Shown here: in pieces, positions 31,394-39,627 of the stretch
Numbering within the stretch: the stretch's first letter is position 1
Layout of the letters: the number at the start of each line of letters is the position of its first letter
Assembly (NCBI GenBank): GCA_018710945.1
Contig: DVIW01000004.1
Span: 1-64,000 of the forward strand
Length of the DNA stretch: 64,000 nt
Source of the DNA: Candidatus Aphodovivens avistercoris
GTDB taxonomy: Bacteria > Actinomycetota > Coriobacteriia > Coriobacteriales > Eggerthellaceae
Reading direction: 5' to 3'
Notes under the pieces: generated by a model
The model's database searches: none
What the model was told of the DNA's origin: nothing
The model's input: the letters and a program-made list of their open reading frames with translations, nothing else
Made by a program: the position numbers and the translations under genes

Positions 31394-32386
31394 ATGCTCG
31401 CTACGCAAGTCCACAGCGCACCCGATGTGTTCCACATCAAGGTGCCGTTCAAGAACCACAAGCTCGACTCCACGAACTGCTACGTCATCCGCGACGGCGG
31501 CGACGTACTGATCGTGGACACCGGCGCTCCCGCCGAAAAGAGCCGCGACTACCTGGCCGCTGCGCTGGATGAGCTGGGAGTGGATACGGCGCAGGTCGGC
31601 TTCTTCCTCACGCACCTGCACATGGACCACGCCGGGCTCATCGACCCGCTGGCGCCGCCGCAGGCGCCCGTCTACCTGAACGAGCGCGACTACCGCGACG
31701 CGCACCCCGATGCACCCGAGCTGCGCTTCGCCGACCTGGAGCAGGCGTTGGCAGCCGAAGGCGTCGATGCCGACCAGGCGCACGAGCTGATCTCGCGCCG
31801 CCGCAGCCGCGCAGGCATCTTCACCGGAGACCACAAGCTCGTGTTCGTGAAGGAGGGCGACGTCATCCCCGTGGGCCGCTTTGCCTTTCAGGTGCTGAAC
31901 ACCGCCGGGCACACGCCGGGGCACCAAACGCTGTTCGAGCCGACCTCGGGCATCCTGTTCAGCGGCGACCACATCCTGTTCACGCTCTCGCCCGGCGTGG
32001 GCCTGTTCCTGCCCGAGGGCGACAGCGTACGCACCTACCTGGACAACCTGCGCAAGGTGCAGCAGCTGGGCGTGAAGCACCTGTTCCACTCGCACGGCGA
32101 CATCCGCCCCGACTTCGAAGCGCGCATCGAGTGGCTGATAGGCCACAGCACCGAGCGCGCCGCGCAGGTACGCAGCATCGTGGAGCAGCATCCCGGCATC
32201 AACGGCCTGGAAGTGACGAAGCGGATGGACTTCAACGTGCCCTTCGACTGCTGGGAGGACATCTCGCGCGTGCAGCGCCTCAGCCTGATGGAGATCGGCG
32301 CGGCGTTCCTGCGCCACCTCGTGCTGGAAGGCCAGATCCGCATGGAAGAGGACGAGAGCGGCGTGCGGCGCTACTTCGCCGAATAG
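31394..32386 (+). CDS. Metallo-beta-lactamase-fold hydrolase with winged-helix tail
   Basis: A 330-aa cytoplasmic protein. Metal-binding motifs: THLHMDHAG (HxHxDH), NTAGHTPGHQ and SGDHILF, plus a late HSHGD. The C-terminal ~70 residues look like the winged-helix found in LACTB2-type members. The start MLATQVHSAP (31394) has GGAGG 9 bases upstream; the longer in-frame extension runs through the 53-bp repeats and is not protein-like. Substrate unknown; thioester, lactone or nucleic acid are all possible for this fold. It stands alone before a PadR regulator. Confidence 0.8.
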   Translation: MLATQVHSAPDVFHIKVPFKNHKLDSTNCYVIRDGGDVLIVDTGAPAEKSRDYLAAALDELGVDTAQVGFFLTHLHMDHAGLIDPLAPPQAPVYLNERDYRDAHPDAPELRFADLEQALAAEGVDADQAHELISRRRSRAGIFTGDHKLVFVKEGDVIPVGRFAFQVLNTAGHTPGHQTLFEPTSGILFSGDHILFTLSPGVGLFLPEGDSVRTYLDNLRKVQQLGVKHLFHSHGDIRPDFEARIEWLIGHSTERAAQVRSIVEQHPGINGLEVTKRMDFNVPFDCWEDISRVQRLSLMEIGAAFLRHLVLEGQIRMEEDESGVRRYFAE

Positions 32387-32461
32387 CCGCTCCACAAAAG
32401 GCTGCCGACCCGCCGCCCTCCTCTTCTTCCCGCGCCCCGCAGGGAAGAAAATAATGGCGCT

Positions 32462-32502
32462 TTGCAACTAATTATGGGATGATGGTATGCGCTGATTGCA
32501 AC
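32462..32502 (+). promoter_or_regulatory. Direct repeat TTGCAAC upstream of the PadR gene
   Basis: TTGCAAC occurs at 32462-32468 and 32496-32502, 34 bp apart, within the only A+T-rich patch before the PadR gene. It may be a promoter/operator region for autoregulation. No palindrome of the classical PadR type is visible. Confidence 0.35.
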
Positions 32503-32557
32503 CATTGTTGATACGCGCCGCGCTTGGCCGCCGCGCATGCGAGGGAGAGATACGTCC

Positions 32558-32992
32558 ATGTGGAGCACCTGCCACCCCAAATCCGACGAGGACCTGAAAG
32601 AATGCGCCGAGCTGGGGAAGTCGCTGAACCGCCTGTCCCAGCCCACCATCCTCACGCTGCTAGCGGCCTCCGACAAGCCCCTGCACGGCTACGTGATCGT
32701 GCAGCAGGCAGCGCACTCCCCCATGTTCGGCGGCAAGAAGCCCGACGCCACCGGCATCTACCGCGCGCTGAAGCGCATGGAGGAATCCGAGCTGGTCACT
32801 TCTGAATGGGAGACGCCGGAGGAGGGCTCGGCTAAGCGCCTGTTCACCCTCACCGACAAGGGCCGCCGCTGCCTGCGCCGCTGGATCGACGCGCTGGCCT
32901 GCTACGAGCTGACCCTGGAAGAGCTGCGCGGCGACGCCGCCCAGGCCCTCGGCATCGACCTGCCCGACACCCCCATCTGCTCGCACGAGTAG
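32558..32992 (+). CDS. PadR family transcriptional regulator
   Basis: A 144-aa DNA-binding repressor-like protein. The winged helix spans about residues 25-110: LSQPTILTLLAASDKPLHGYVI, then TGIYRALKRMEESELV and RLFTLTDKGRRCLRRW. A short C-terminal helix follows and the protein ends in a Cys-His-containing tail. The ATG at 32558 follows GGGAGAG. Family members respond to phenolic or other small molecules; the ligand here is unknown. It is convergent with the transhydroxylase-like operon and could regulate it or the preceding hydrolase. Confidence 0.85.
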   Translation: MWSTCHPKSDEDLKECAELGKSLNRLSQPTILTLLAASDKPLHGYVIVQQAAHSPMFGGKKPDATGIYRALKRMEESELVTSEWETPEEGSAKRLFTLTDKGRRCLRRWIDALACYELTLEELRGDAAQALGIDLPDTPICSHE

Positions 32993-33033
32993 GCGCAACG
33001 CACCCGACAGGCTACGGCCCAGAACCGCGAACG

Positions 33034-33078
33034 AAAAGCCCAGAGGCGAAGCGGCAATCCGCCAGCCTCCGGGCTTTC
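33034..33078. terminator. Bidirectional terminator
   Basis: AAAGCCC (33035-33041) pairs with GGGCTTT (33071-33077), with inner pairings GAGGC/GCCTC and GCGG/CCGC. T-rich ends occur on both strands. It separates the PadR gene from the convergent Fe-S subunit gene. Confidence 0.75.
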
Positions 33079-33142
33079 CTCGTCTTGACGGCAATCGAAG
33101 AAGGGCGGCAGGCGCTCAGCACCCGCCGCCTCGTGAGCTCCG

Positions 33143-33955
33143 CTACGCCTTGCGCACGCCCAAGTCGCCCGTGAACAGATCCTTCTCCGTCACGTCGGCA
33201 GCCACGCGCGCTTCGGGATAACCTTCCGCCCGCACGACGACCGTGTAGGCTCCCGGCTCTATCTGGTCGAACTCCCAATCGCCGAACTCATCGGTCTCCA
33301 CCTGGGCCACCACGGCGCCCACCGCGTCAAGCAGCTCCACCGTCGCGCCGATGAGCACGTCGTTCGCGTCAGCGTCGTACACGCAGCCGGCCACGAAGCG
33401 CTTGGGCAGGTTGCGGTAGTACGCCCGCGCGCCCGCGCCCTCCAGGCCCGGCAGCGTCACGGCCCCGTCCAGGTCGAGCTCCGCCTCTTCGCCGAACTGC
33501 AGGGCGCCCGTCGCGCACGAATCCACGCAGCGCGGAACCTTCCAGCCGTCGTCCAGCAGATGCGCGCAGCCCGTGCACTTCTGGGCAATGCCCAGCTCGT
33601 CGTTGAAGTACACCGCGCCGATGGGACACGCCTCGACGCACGACCCGCACCCCGTGCACGTTTCAGGGTCGATGAGCAGCAGCCCGTCATCGCGCCGCTG
33701 GAACGCTCCCGAAGGGCATGCCGCCGCGCAGGGAGCACCGGCGCAATGGGCGCACAGCGTGGGCATGTACGACACGCGCACCACGGGCACCTGTCCGCGC
33801 TCCTTCTCGTTCACCTTCATCCAGAACTGGCCAATCTCCGGCTGCGCCTGCGCATAGGGCAGCCACGCGTGCCCGCAATGCTCGTCTTTGCAGGCGATCT
33901 GGCAGTTGTGGCAGCCGTTGCAGCGCGCCACGTCGATAAGGAAGGCCTTCGCCAT
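33143..33955 (-). CDS. Fe-S electron-transfer subunit with Cna-B-like tail (transhydroxylase small-subunit type)
   Basis: 270 aa. The first ~165 residues carry Cys motifs for up to four 4Fe-4S clusters (CNGCHNCQIACKDEH, CAHCAGAPCAAACP, CTGCGSCVEACP, CTGCAHLL...C...C). The last ~80 form a transthyretin/Cna-B-like beta domain (ATVELLDAVG, EPGAYTVVVRAEGY). The same architecture is known for the small subunit of pyrogallol-phloroglucinol transhydroxylase. There is no Tat signal. It follows the catalytic subunit by 2 bp and would pass electrons to or from it in the cytoplasm. Confidence 0.85.
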   Translation of the reverse strand: MAKAFLIDVARCNGCHNCQIACKDEHCGHAWLPYAQAQPEIGQFWMKVNEKERGQVPVVRVSYMPTLCAHCAGAPCAAACPSGAFQRRDDGLLLIDPETCTGCGSCVEACPIGAVYFNDELGIAQKCTGCAHLLDDGWKVPRCVDSCATGALQFGEEAELDLDGAVTLPGLEGAGARAYYRNLPKRFVAGCVYDADANDVLIGATVELLDAVGAVVAQVETDEFGDWEFDQIEPGAYTVVVRAEGYPEARVAADVTEKDLFTGDLGVRKA

Positions 33956-33957
33956 GG

Positions 33958-36567
33958 TTATTCCCCCTCCACGATGAAATCGGACGCTACCTGGCCGGCA
34001 GCCGGGTCGAACGTGCGCCCGAACGCCTCCGGATACCGCTTCGCCAGCTCGAACACGTCCACCTTCTCAACGCCCACCAAGAAGCTGCTGGTCACCTCGC
34101 CGGCGCAGTTGGGCGACGTCACCGCCGACGGGCAGATGAGGTTGTTCGCGCCGCCGCGGTCGAGCCCGCCGTAACCGGGCACGATGGAATCCACGCGCGC
34201 GCCGTGGTCCTGGTACACCACGCCGGGCATGATGCGCTCCGTCACGCGCACGCCGCCCAGCACCGCTCCGCGCTCGTTGAAGATCTTCGCCACATCGCCG
34301 TTCTTCACGCCCAGCTTCTCGGCATCCCGGGGATGGATCCACAGCGGCTCGTAGGCGTATCCGTCGGGGCCTTTCACCTTGCAGGTCTCGATCTCGCGCA
34401 GCCAGGGAAGGTCGTCATGCTGGGCATGCACGCGCCAATGCGGATGGTTGCTCACCATGAGGAACGGGTAGAGCTTCGCGCGCTCGGAGGTGTAGCGCTC
34501 CTTGTGCTCGTCGCTCTCCTCGATCCATTTGGGGAACGGCCCGCGGATGTCGTCATCGGGGAAGTGGTCGGCCAGCTCCTGGGAGTAGATCTCCAGCTTG
34601 CCCGTGGGCGTGTTGAGCGGGAACATCTCGGGATTCTCGCAGAACAGCTCGAGCGGGGTCTTGCGATCCTCCCAGTTCTCGAGCGTGGGGCCCATCCAGA
34701 ACTTGTCATCGGACTCGAACAGCTCTTTGAAGCTGCCGTACTTGTCGGTCTGGGTGACGCCGGAGGTTTCCCAAGCGCGGCGCATCCATCCTTCGTAGCC
34801 CATGCCCTGCGTGTATTTTTCCACCACGCCCTCGTAGGGGCTGCCCGGCTTATCCAGCTTGCGGAACACCGACAGCACCGCCTCGTAATCGGTACGCGCC
34901 TCGCCCACCGGCTCGATGGCCTGCTTCTCGTAGTAGAACATCGAGTACTGGCCGTTGTTGTTGTCGGTGCCGAAATCGTCGCATTCGAACGTGGTGGTGA
35001 TGGGCAGGATGATGTCGGCGAACTTGCAATCGTTCTCGAACCACGGATGCTGCACCAGCACGAACTCCAGGTTTTCGCTGCGCAGGGCATCCTGGTCGCG
35101 CCCGCCGCAATTCCAGCAGGTCGACCAGCAAGGGGCGTCCGACCAGATCATCTTGATGCCCGCCTCGCCGGGGCGCGGATACTCGAAGGGCTGGAACTGG
35201 GTCTCGCGCGGGGCAAGGAACACGCCCAGGCTGTACCAGTCGACCTTGTCCGAGATGATGGCGTCGGGCAGAAGCGTCTTGATGATGAAGCTGTCGCCCA
35301 CGTTGTAGGCCCATCCGTGATAACATGCGCGCTGGTTCGCTGTCACCTTCGATGGCGGAAGGGGGTTGCAGCTCTCGCCCATCACGCCCATGTCGGTGAA
35401 CGTTGCCTGGTGCGCCCCGGGCTTATCGAGGCCCTGCATGGCGAGCAGCACCACTTCCAAGCGCGCAGGCTCGTGGCTGAACGCCGAGCGGATGTAGCTG
35501 CCGCCGTTGCAGTGCGCGATGGACACCGCATGCTTGGCCCAGTAGCGCGCGAGCGCCTTGATCTTGTAGATCGGCACGCCGCATTTGGGGCTGGCCCACT
35601 CCGGAGACTTCGGCACGCCGTCGGTGACACCCATCACGTAATCGCGGAACACGTCGAAACCCACTGCGTGCGTCTTCAGGAACTCCTCTTCGTAGGTGCC
35701 CTCGCTGATCCATGTGTAGGCGATGGCAAGCTGCAGCGCGGAGTCGGTATTGGGCAGCACGGGAATCCACTTGTCGGCATGCACCGCCGCGCCGTAGTTG
35801 ACGTCGGGGCACACGTAGATGGATTTGATGCCGATCTCGCTGAACCAGTAGCACAGGCGCGAGGGCTGCTGGCCTCCCCAGCCCCACGGTGCCGTCTCGG
35901 GATCGCAGCCCCAGAACAGGATGGCGTCGCCGTTTTGCGTGATGTCATGGAAAGCGTTCACCTGCGAAGTGGACGACCCCACCGGCTCCATGCCCCACAC
36001 GTGCTTGGCGCCCCACACCCAGCCTTCCCAGCTATCGGGCTGGCGCGCTTGCAGCGTGCAGCCATCCGCCATGTGGAACAGGTTGATCATGCAGCCGTGG
36101 CCTCCGGCATAGCAGTTGCCCTCGCCATGCCCATCGCCTTCGCAGTAGATGGAGCGCGGGCCGTACGTGTCGTGGATGCGCATGATCTCCGCCGCGATGA
36201 TGTCGGTTGCCTCATCCCAGCTGATGCGGCGGTACTTCGAGGCGCCGCGGTTTTGCGGGTTGCGATTGCCGTTCGGATCCCAATCCACGCGGATCAGCGG
36301 ATACGGGATGCGGTTCGGCGAGGTCGCGCGGCGCTTGTACGCCAGGGACAGCGGCGGCAGGAACGTTTTGTCGCCCGCTTCGAACACATGCCCGTCCTTC
36401 TCGAAACGCCAGGCGTTCAGCTCCTCGGGCGTGTAGCACTCGTCGAAGTGGATGGGCCTGATGCGAACGATTTCACCATCCATCACATCAACGTGGGCGG
36501 CGTTCGACCCCCCTCCGCTGCCGAGCCAGGCAAGCGACTTGTTGACGGTCTTGTCCTTGGTTCTCAT
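33958..36567 (-). CDS. Molybdopterin enzyme of the transhydroxylase / catechol dehydroxylase type
   Basis: 869 aa, DMSO reductase superfamily. There is no N-terminal CxxCxxxC cluster site and no Tat signal, so it is probably cytoplasmic with all Fe-S in the partner. H147, D178 and S179 (ARQPDSWEGW) fall within a few positions of His144, Asp174 and the Mo-ligand Ser175 of Pelobacter transhydroxylase as I recall them. C-terminal dinucleotide-binding segments include YPFLMVSNHPHWRVHAQH. It is cotranscribed with the Fe-S subunit and near an MFS transporter and LysR regulator, the layout reported for gut Eggerthellaceae catechol dehydroxylases. The substrate cannot be read from sequence. Confidence 0.8.
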   Translation of the reverse strand: MRTKDKTVNKSLAWLGSGGGSNAAHVDVMDGEIVRIRPIHFDECYTPEELNAWRFEKDGHVFEAGDKTFLPPLSLAYKRRATSPNRIPYPLIRVDWDPNGNRNPQNRGASKYRRISWDEATDIIAAEIMRIHDTYGPRSIYCEGDGHGEGNCYAGGHGCMINLFHMADGCTLQARQPDSWEGWVWGAKHVWGMEPVGSSTSQVNAFHDITQNGDAILFWGCDPETAPWGWGGQQPSRLCYWFSEIGIKSIYVCPDVNYGAAVHADKWIPVLPNTDSALQLAIAYTWISEGTYEEEFLKTHAVGFDVFRDYVMGVTDGVPKSPEWASPKCGVPIYKIKALARYWAKHAVSIAHCNGGSYIRSAFSHEPARLEVVLLAMQGLDKPGAHQATFTDMGVMGESCNPLPPSKVTANQRACYHGWAYNVGDSFIIKTLLPDAIISDKVDWYSLGVFLAPRETQFQPFEYPRPGEAGIKMIWSDAPCWSTCWNCGGRDQDALRSENLEFVLVQHPWFENDCKFADIILPITTTFECDDFGTDNNNGQYSMFYYEKQAIEPVGEARTDYEAVLSVFRKLDKPGSPYEGVVEKYTQGMGYEGWMRRAWETSGVTQTDKYGSFKELFESDDKFWMGPTLENWEDRKTPLELFCENPEMFPLNTPTGKLEIYSQELADHFPDDDIRGPFPKWIEESDEHKERYTSERAKLYPFLMVSNHPHWRVHAQHDDLPWLREIETCKVKGPDGYAYEPLWIHPRDAEKLGVKNGDVAKIFNERGAVLGGVRVTERIMPGVVYQDHGARVDSIVPGYGGLDRGGANNLICPSAVTSPNCAGEVTSSFLVGVEKVDVFELAKRYPEAFGRTFDPAAGQVASDFIVEGE

Positions 36568-36597
36568 GCTTCCCCCTCTCTCGTCTTTCCTATCGTT

Positions 36598-37893
36598 TCA
36601 CTCGATACCGACCGGTGCTTCCTCGAAACGGGAAGAGGCATCGGAAGATACGCGCACCACATACGATCCGGCAAGGAACGCACCGATGACGCATGCCAGC
36701 GCCACGGAGAAGAACGGCACGAAGTCACCGGTAGCGAGCAAGCCCCATACCGGGTTGGCGATCGCCGAGCACAGGGCGGCGGCGGTCGAAATGCGCGAAT
36801 AGATGTTGCTGTAGTCGAGGTTGCCGAAGCTTCGCCGGGCGAACAGCGGCGGGATCACCGTCGCCGTGGCGAAAAACACGCCGAAAAGGAAGCCGCCTGC
36901 CAAAAACGCCGGCACGCTCGAAGCCCCGAGCCAGATGAGAAGGAAGCCCGCGATGCCGCAAACCGATCCCGTGAGCAGGCCGGCAAATGCGCTCCTGTCG
37001 CATATCGCACCAAGGGCGATCTTACCGAGCAAACCGCCTGCCGATGCGACGGAAACCACCGTGGCGGCAACCGCGGCAGTTGCCGGGAACGACCCCGAAA
37101 GCGATTGCGCGAAAGTGGGGAACATGGTCATGGAAATGGAGCCGAACGTCGCCAAGCCCGCATAGAGGGCGAGCACGTAGAACACCGGGCTGCGCATCGC
37201 CTTCGCAGCGGAGATGCCCCGCACGGCAGCAGGTGCGGCGGCATCCGTCGGCCCGGTGCCCGCGCCGTAGGGGGCGAGCCCGACGTCCGCTGGCTTGTTC
37301 TTCAGCGCCAAAGCGGTGAACGGGAGAGTGCACGCCAGGCACAGCGCGCCGAACACCGCGTAGCCCGTTCGCCAACCCTCGGGCCCCGAGGCGATGAGGA
37401 TGCCCGCAAGCTGGTTGAACACGATGCCGCCTATCCCCGAAAACGCCAGGCACAGGCCCACGAAGAAGCCGATGCGCTGCGCGAACCAGCGGTTGATCAT
37501 GGTGGGGATGGCCACATACAGGTTGAATGCAAGGCCCATGCCCTGGACGACGCCCGCCGCATACCACTGCCACACGGCATCGAACTGGGTCATGGCAAGA
37601 AATGCAAGGCCTATGAGCGCAGACGACGCGGAAAGGACGATGCGCGCGTCAGCCTTCGCAAGGATCTTCCCCGCGAACGGCAGCACCACGATCATCGTGA
37701 CGCTCATGAAAGTCTGGTACACCGAAAGTGCCGCCGTCGAAGAAAGCCCCAGATAGGAGACGAGCGACGGATAGTACACGCCTGCGCAGGAGAGCGGCAG
37801 GCAGCATGATGTGAAGCACATGAGGCTCATGGTGACGACCACGAGCACATGGCGCGCAGTCAAGCCATCGCGACGCGAATCCACATTGGACAT
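36598..37893 (-). CDS. MFS transporter
   Basis: A 431-aa major facilitator with about 12 membrane segments and a Pro/Ala-rich central loop (about 210-235) between the two halves. I start at MSNVDSRRDG (37893) after AGGGGG; the longer frame would run into the shared regulatory gap. It is 30 bp upstream of the molybdoenzyme gene and in the same direction, so it probably imports that enzyme's substrate or exports its product. It resembles oxalate/formate-type or monocarboxylate-type MFS proteins only loosely, and I do not assign a substrate. Confidence 0.85.
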   Translation of the reverse strand: MSNVDSRRDGLTARHVLVVVTMSLMCFTSCCLPLSCAGVYYPSLVSYLGLSSTAALSVYQTFMSVTMIVVLPFAGKILAKADARIVLSASSALIGLAFLAMTQFDAVWQWYAAGVVQGMGLAFNLYVAIPTMINRWFAQRIGFFVGLCLAFSGIGGIVFNQLAGILIASGPEGWRTGYAVFGALCLACTLPFTALALKNKPADVGLAPYGAGTGPTDAAAPAAVRGISAAKAMRSPVFYVLALYAGLATFGSISMTMFPTFAQSLSGSFPATAAVAATVVSVASAGGLLGKIALGAICDRSAFAGLLTGSVCGIAGFLLIWLGASSVPAFLAGGFLFGVFFATATVIPPLFARRSFGNLDYSNIYSRISTAAALCSAIANPVWGLLATGDFVPFFSVALACVIGAFLAGSYVVRVSSDASSRFEEAPVGIE

Positions 37894-38129
37894 CTCGAAA
37901 CCCCCTCGCATCATAGGCCGCGCGAAGGTGCCTGCTGGCGTTTCGCGCGGCAACGTCCGATTCGGGATGTTCCGCAAGCGCTTGCTTTCCCCCTTCATCC
38001 ACGATACACGCCGAGCGGGATTCTGGAAACGAACGGTTTCAACCTATGGTTTGCAACTTCTGGTTGTACCTGCTACCCTGCAGTGCAAGCGGTCGGCATG
38101 TGCTTTGCGTCCCAGGGGGGGGGTGGACA
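37894..38129. promoter_or_regulatory. Divergent regulatory region between MFS and LysR genes
   Basis: 236 bp. Contains the dyad GAAAC-GAACG-GTTTC (38026-38040), immediately followed by repeated GGTT-type half sites (GGTTTCAACC, GGTTTGCAAC, GGTTG up to about 38068). This fits a LysR-type binding region next to the regulator's own start. No clear -35/-10 pair could be fixed. Confidence 0.45.
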
Positions 38130-39086
38130 ATGCGCGTCGAGAGCTTCTCCTATTTGATCGAGCTGGAACGCGCCGGTTCGATCAATGCTGCTGCGAAAAA
38201 CCTCTTCATCTCGCAGCAAGGGCTTTCTAAGACGCTCGCATCGATGGAGCGCGATATGGGCGTTCAGCTCGTCGAGCGCAACCGCAGCGGAACCGGATTC
38301 ACTGAAGCGGGACGTATCGTTCTCGAGCATGCCAAGTCCATCTGCGCCGAAATCGATGAGATGAGGCGGCAGCTCGACCGGATCTCCGCTGAGAGCGCGG
38401 AAGGCGCCGCCGAACTCGTGGTGTCGCCCTATGCAAGCATCACGCTCCTTGGCAGGCTCATGGAGCAGCTGCCTCATTTGAGGCTGCTCGCCACCGACGA
38501 ATGGAGCAAGGCCCAGATCCGCAACTCCCTGAGAAACGCGCGGCAGGCGAAGCTGTTCCTCTACGATTGGACGATCTCGCCCGATGCGGCGGACCTAGGC
38601 GACGAGCGACTGGGAAACCTGGGCGGGATCGTGTTCGATCCGTTGTTCACCACGAAGTTCGGCGTCATGCACCAAGACGCGCCTCCCTTCGCGCAATCGG
38701 AGGCGATTTCCGTCGAGCGTGCTCGTAGCATACGCTTGGTAAGCTTCAACGGGCACGACTACCAGCAGACCTTGGAAGAGGTGCTGGGAGCGGGCTGCTT
38801 CGCGAACGTCACGTTCAAGGTGTCCGATAGGCATGCGCTCACGTCGTATGTCGAACAGCACGCCGATGCGGGGATGTTCTTGGACGGGTTCTCGTTCGCC
38901 GTCCGCACGCCGCGTCCCGACAAGCTGACGTTCACGCCCTTCGCCGACGCGCCCGACCTCGCCGTCGGATTCGCCTACCGCAGCGACGATCCACATGCTG
39001 CATCGTATCCTGCCGTTATCGAGCGCTTCCGCACCGTGCTGGAGAAACAGAGCCGCCACTGGCAGCCCTACTGCCGGATACGCTGA
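38130..39086 (+). CDS. LysR family transcriptional regulator
   Basis: 318 aa. The N-terminal helix-turn-helix (about 1-60) reads ELERAGSINAAAKNLFISQQ, then LSKTLASMERDMG. A coiled linker and an effector-binding domain of the LysR type follow. The start at 38130 follows a run of G (AGGGGGGGGG). Transcribed away from the MFS-molybdoenzyme operon, it is the obvious candidate to switch that operon on in response to its substrate. It reads through to a gene-free gap before the convergent GNAT gene. Confidence 0.88.
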   Translation: MRVESFSYLIELERAGSINAAAKNLFISQQGLSKTLASMERDMGVQLVERNRSGTGFTEAGRIVLEHAKSICAEIDEMRRQLDRISAESAEGAAELVVSPYASITLLGRLMEQLPHLRLLATDEWSKAQIRNSLRNARQAKLFLYDWTISPDAADLGDERLGNLGGIVFDPLFTTKFGVMHQDAPPFAQSEAISVERARSIRLVSFNGHDYQQTLEEVLGAGCFANVTFKVSDRHALTSYVEQHADAGMFLDGFSFAVRTPRPDKLTFTPFADAPDLAVGFAYRSDDPHAASYPAVIERFRTVLEKQSRHWQPYCRIR

Positions 39087-39184
39087 GACGAACCGAGATC
39101 TTCGAACAGACGCGCATCTGATCGTCGCCGGCTGGAGCGAGGCGGCGACGCACCCGCCGAGGCGCTCGAACGGGTCGGACCCGG

Positions 39185-39619
39185 CTACTCGCCCAGCTTC
39201 TTGCCCATGGGGACGGGGTTGCACTCGTCTACCAGCTGGCAGATGCGGCAGTCCTCGGCCACGTCCAGACACACGTCCTCCCAGGGGATGCGCCGGTAGC
39301 CCAGCCGTTCGTAGAAGCCCACCGACGCACCGCGCGCCACGAAGCGCAGCTCGCCGTGGCGGGCAAGCGCCTCTTCCATCAACGCGCGCCCTACGCCGAA
39401 GCCGCGCCACGTGGGATAGGTGACCACCGGATTCACGTGCGCGACGCCCTCCGGGCTGAACGCCAGGCGCAGGTACCCCACGATGTCGCCATCGGCGTTC
39501 ACCGCCACGCGGATGTTCTCGACGGAGGGAAACGCGTCCATCCCCTCCTGGTAGTTGTACGCGTTCAGCGTAGGCAGATCGTCCTCGCGCGCATCGCGGA
39601 TGGTGAACAAATCGGGCAT
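39185..39619 (-). CDS. GNAT family acetyltransferase
   Basis: 144 aa. Acetyl-CoA-binding core seen as VVTYPTWRGFGVGRALMEEAL and a C-terminal ASVGFYERLGYRRI. The end is unusual: three cysteines (EDCRICQLVDECN) that could bind a metal. Start MPDLFTIRDA at 39619 after AAGGAT. It is 8 bp downstream of the ferredoxin-DUF169 gene and cotranscribed with it. Substrate unknown. Confidence 0.8.
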   Translation of the reverse strand: MPDLFTIRDAREDDLPTLNAYNYQEGMDAFPSVENIRVAVNADGDIVGYLRLAFSPEGVAHVNPVVTYPTWRGFGVGRALMEEALARHGELRFVARGASVGFYERLGYRRIPWEDVCLDVAEDCRICQLVDECNPVPMGKKLGE

Positions 39620-39627
39620 GGGAATCC

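Noticed and set aside
34204-37809. 1201-codon plus-strand open frame opposite the molybdoenzyme and MFS genes
   Set aside because: It is the antisense shadow of well-supported genes in a G+C-rich genome; composition is His/Arg/Val-rich without any recognisable domain or ribosome-binding site.
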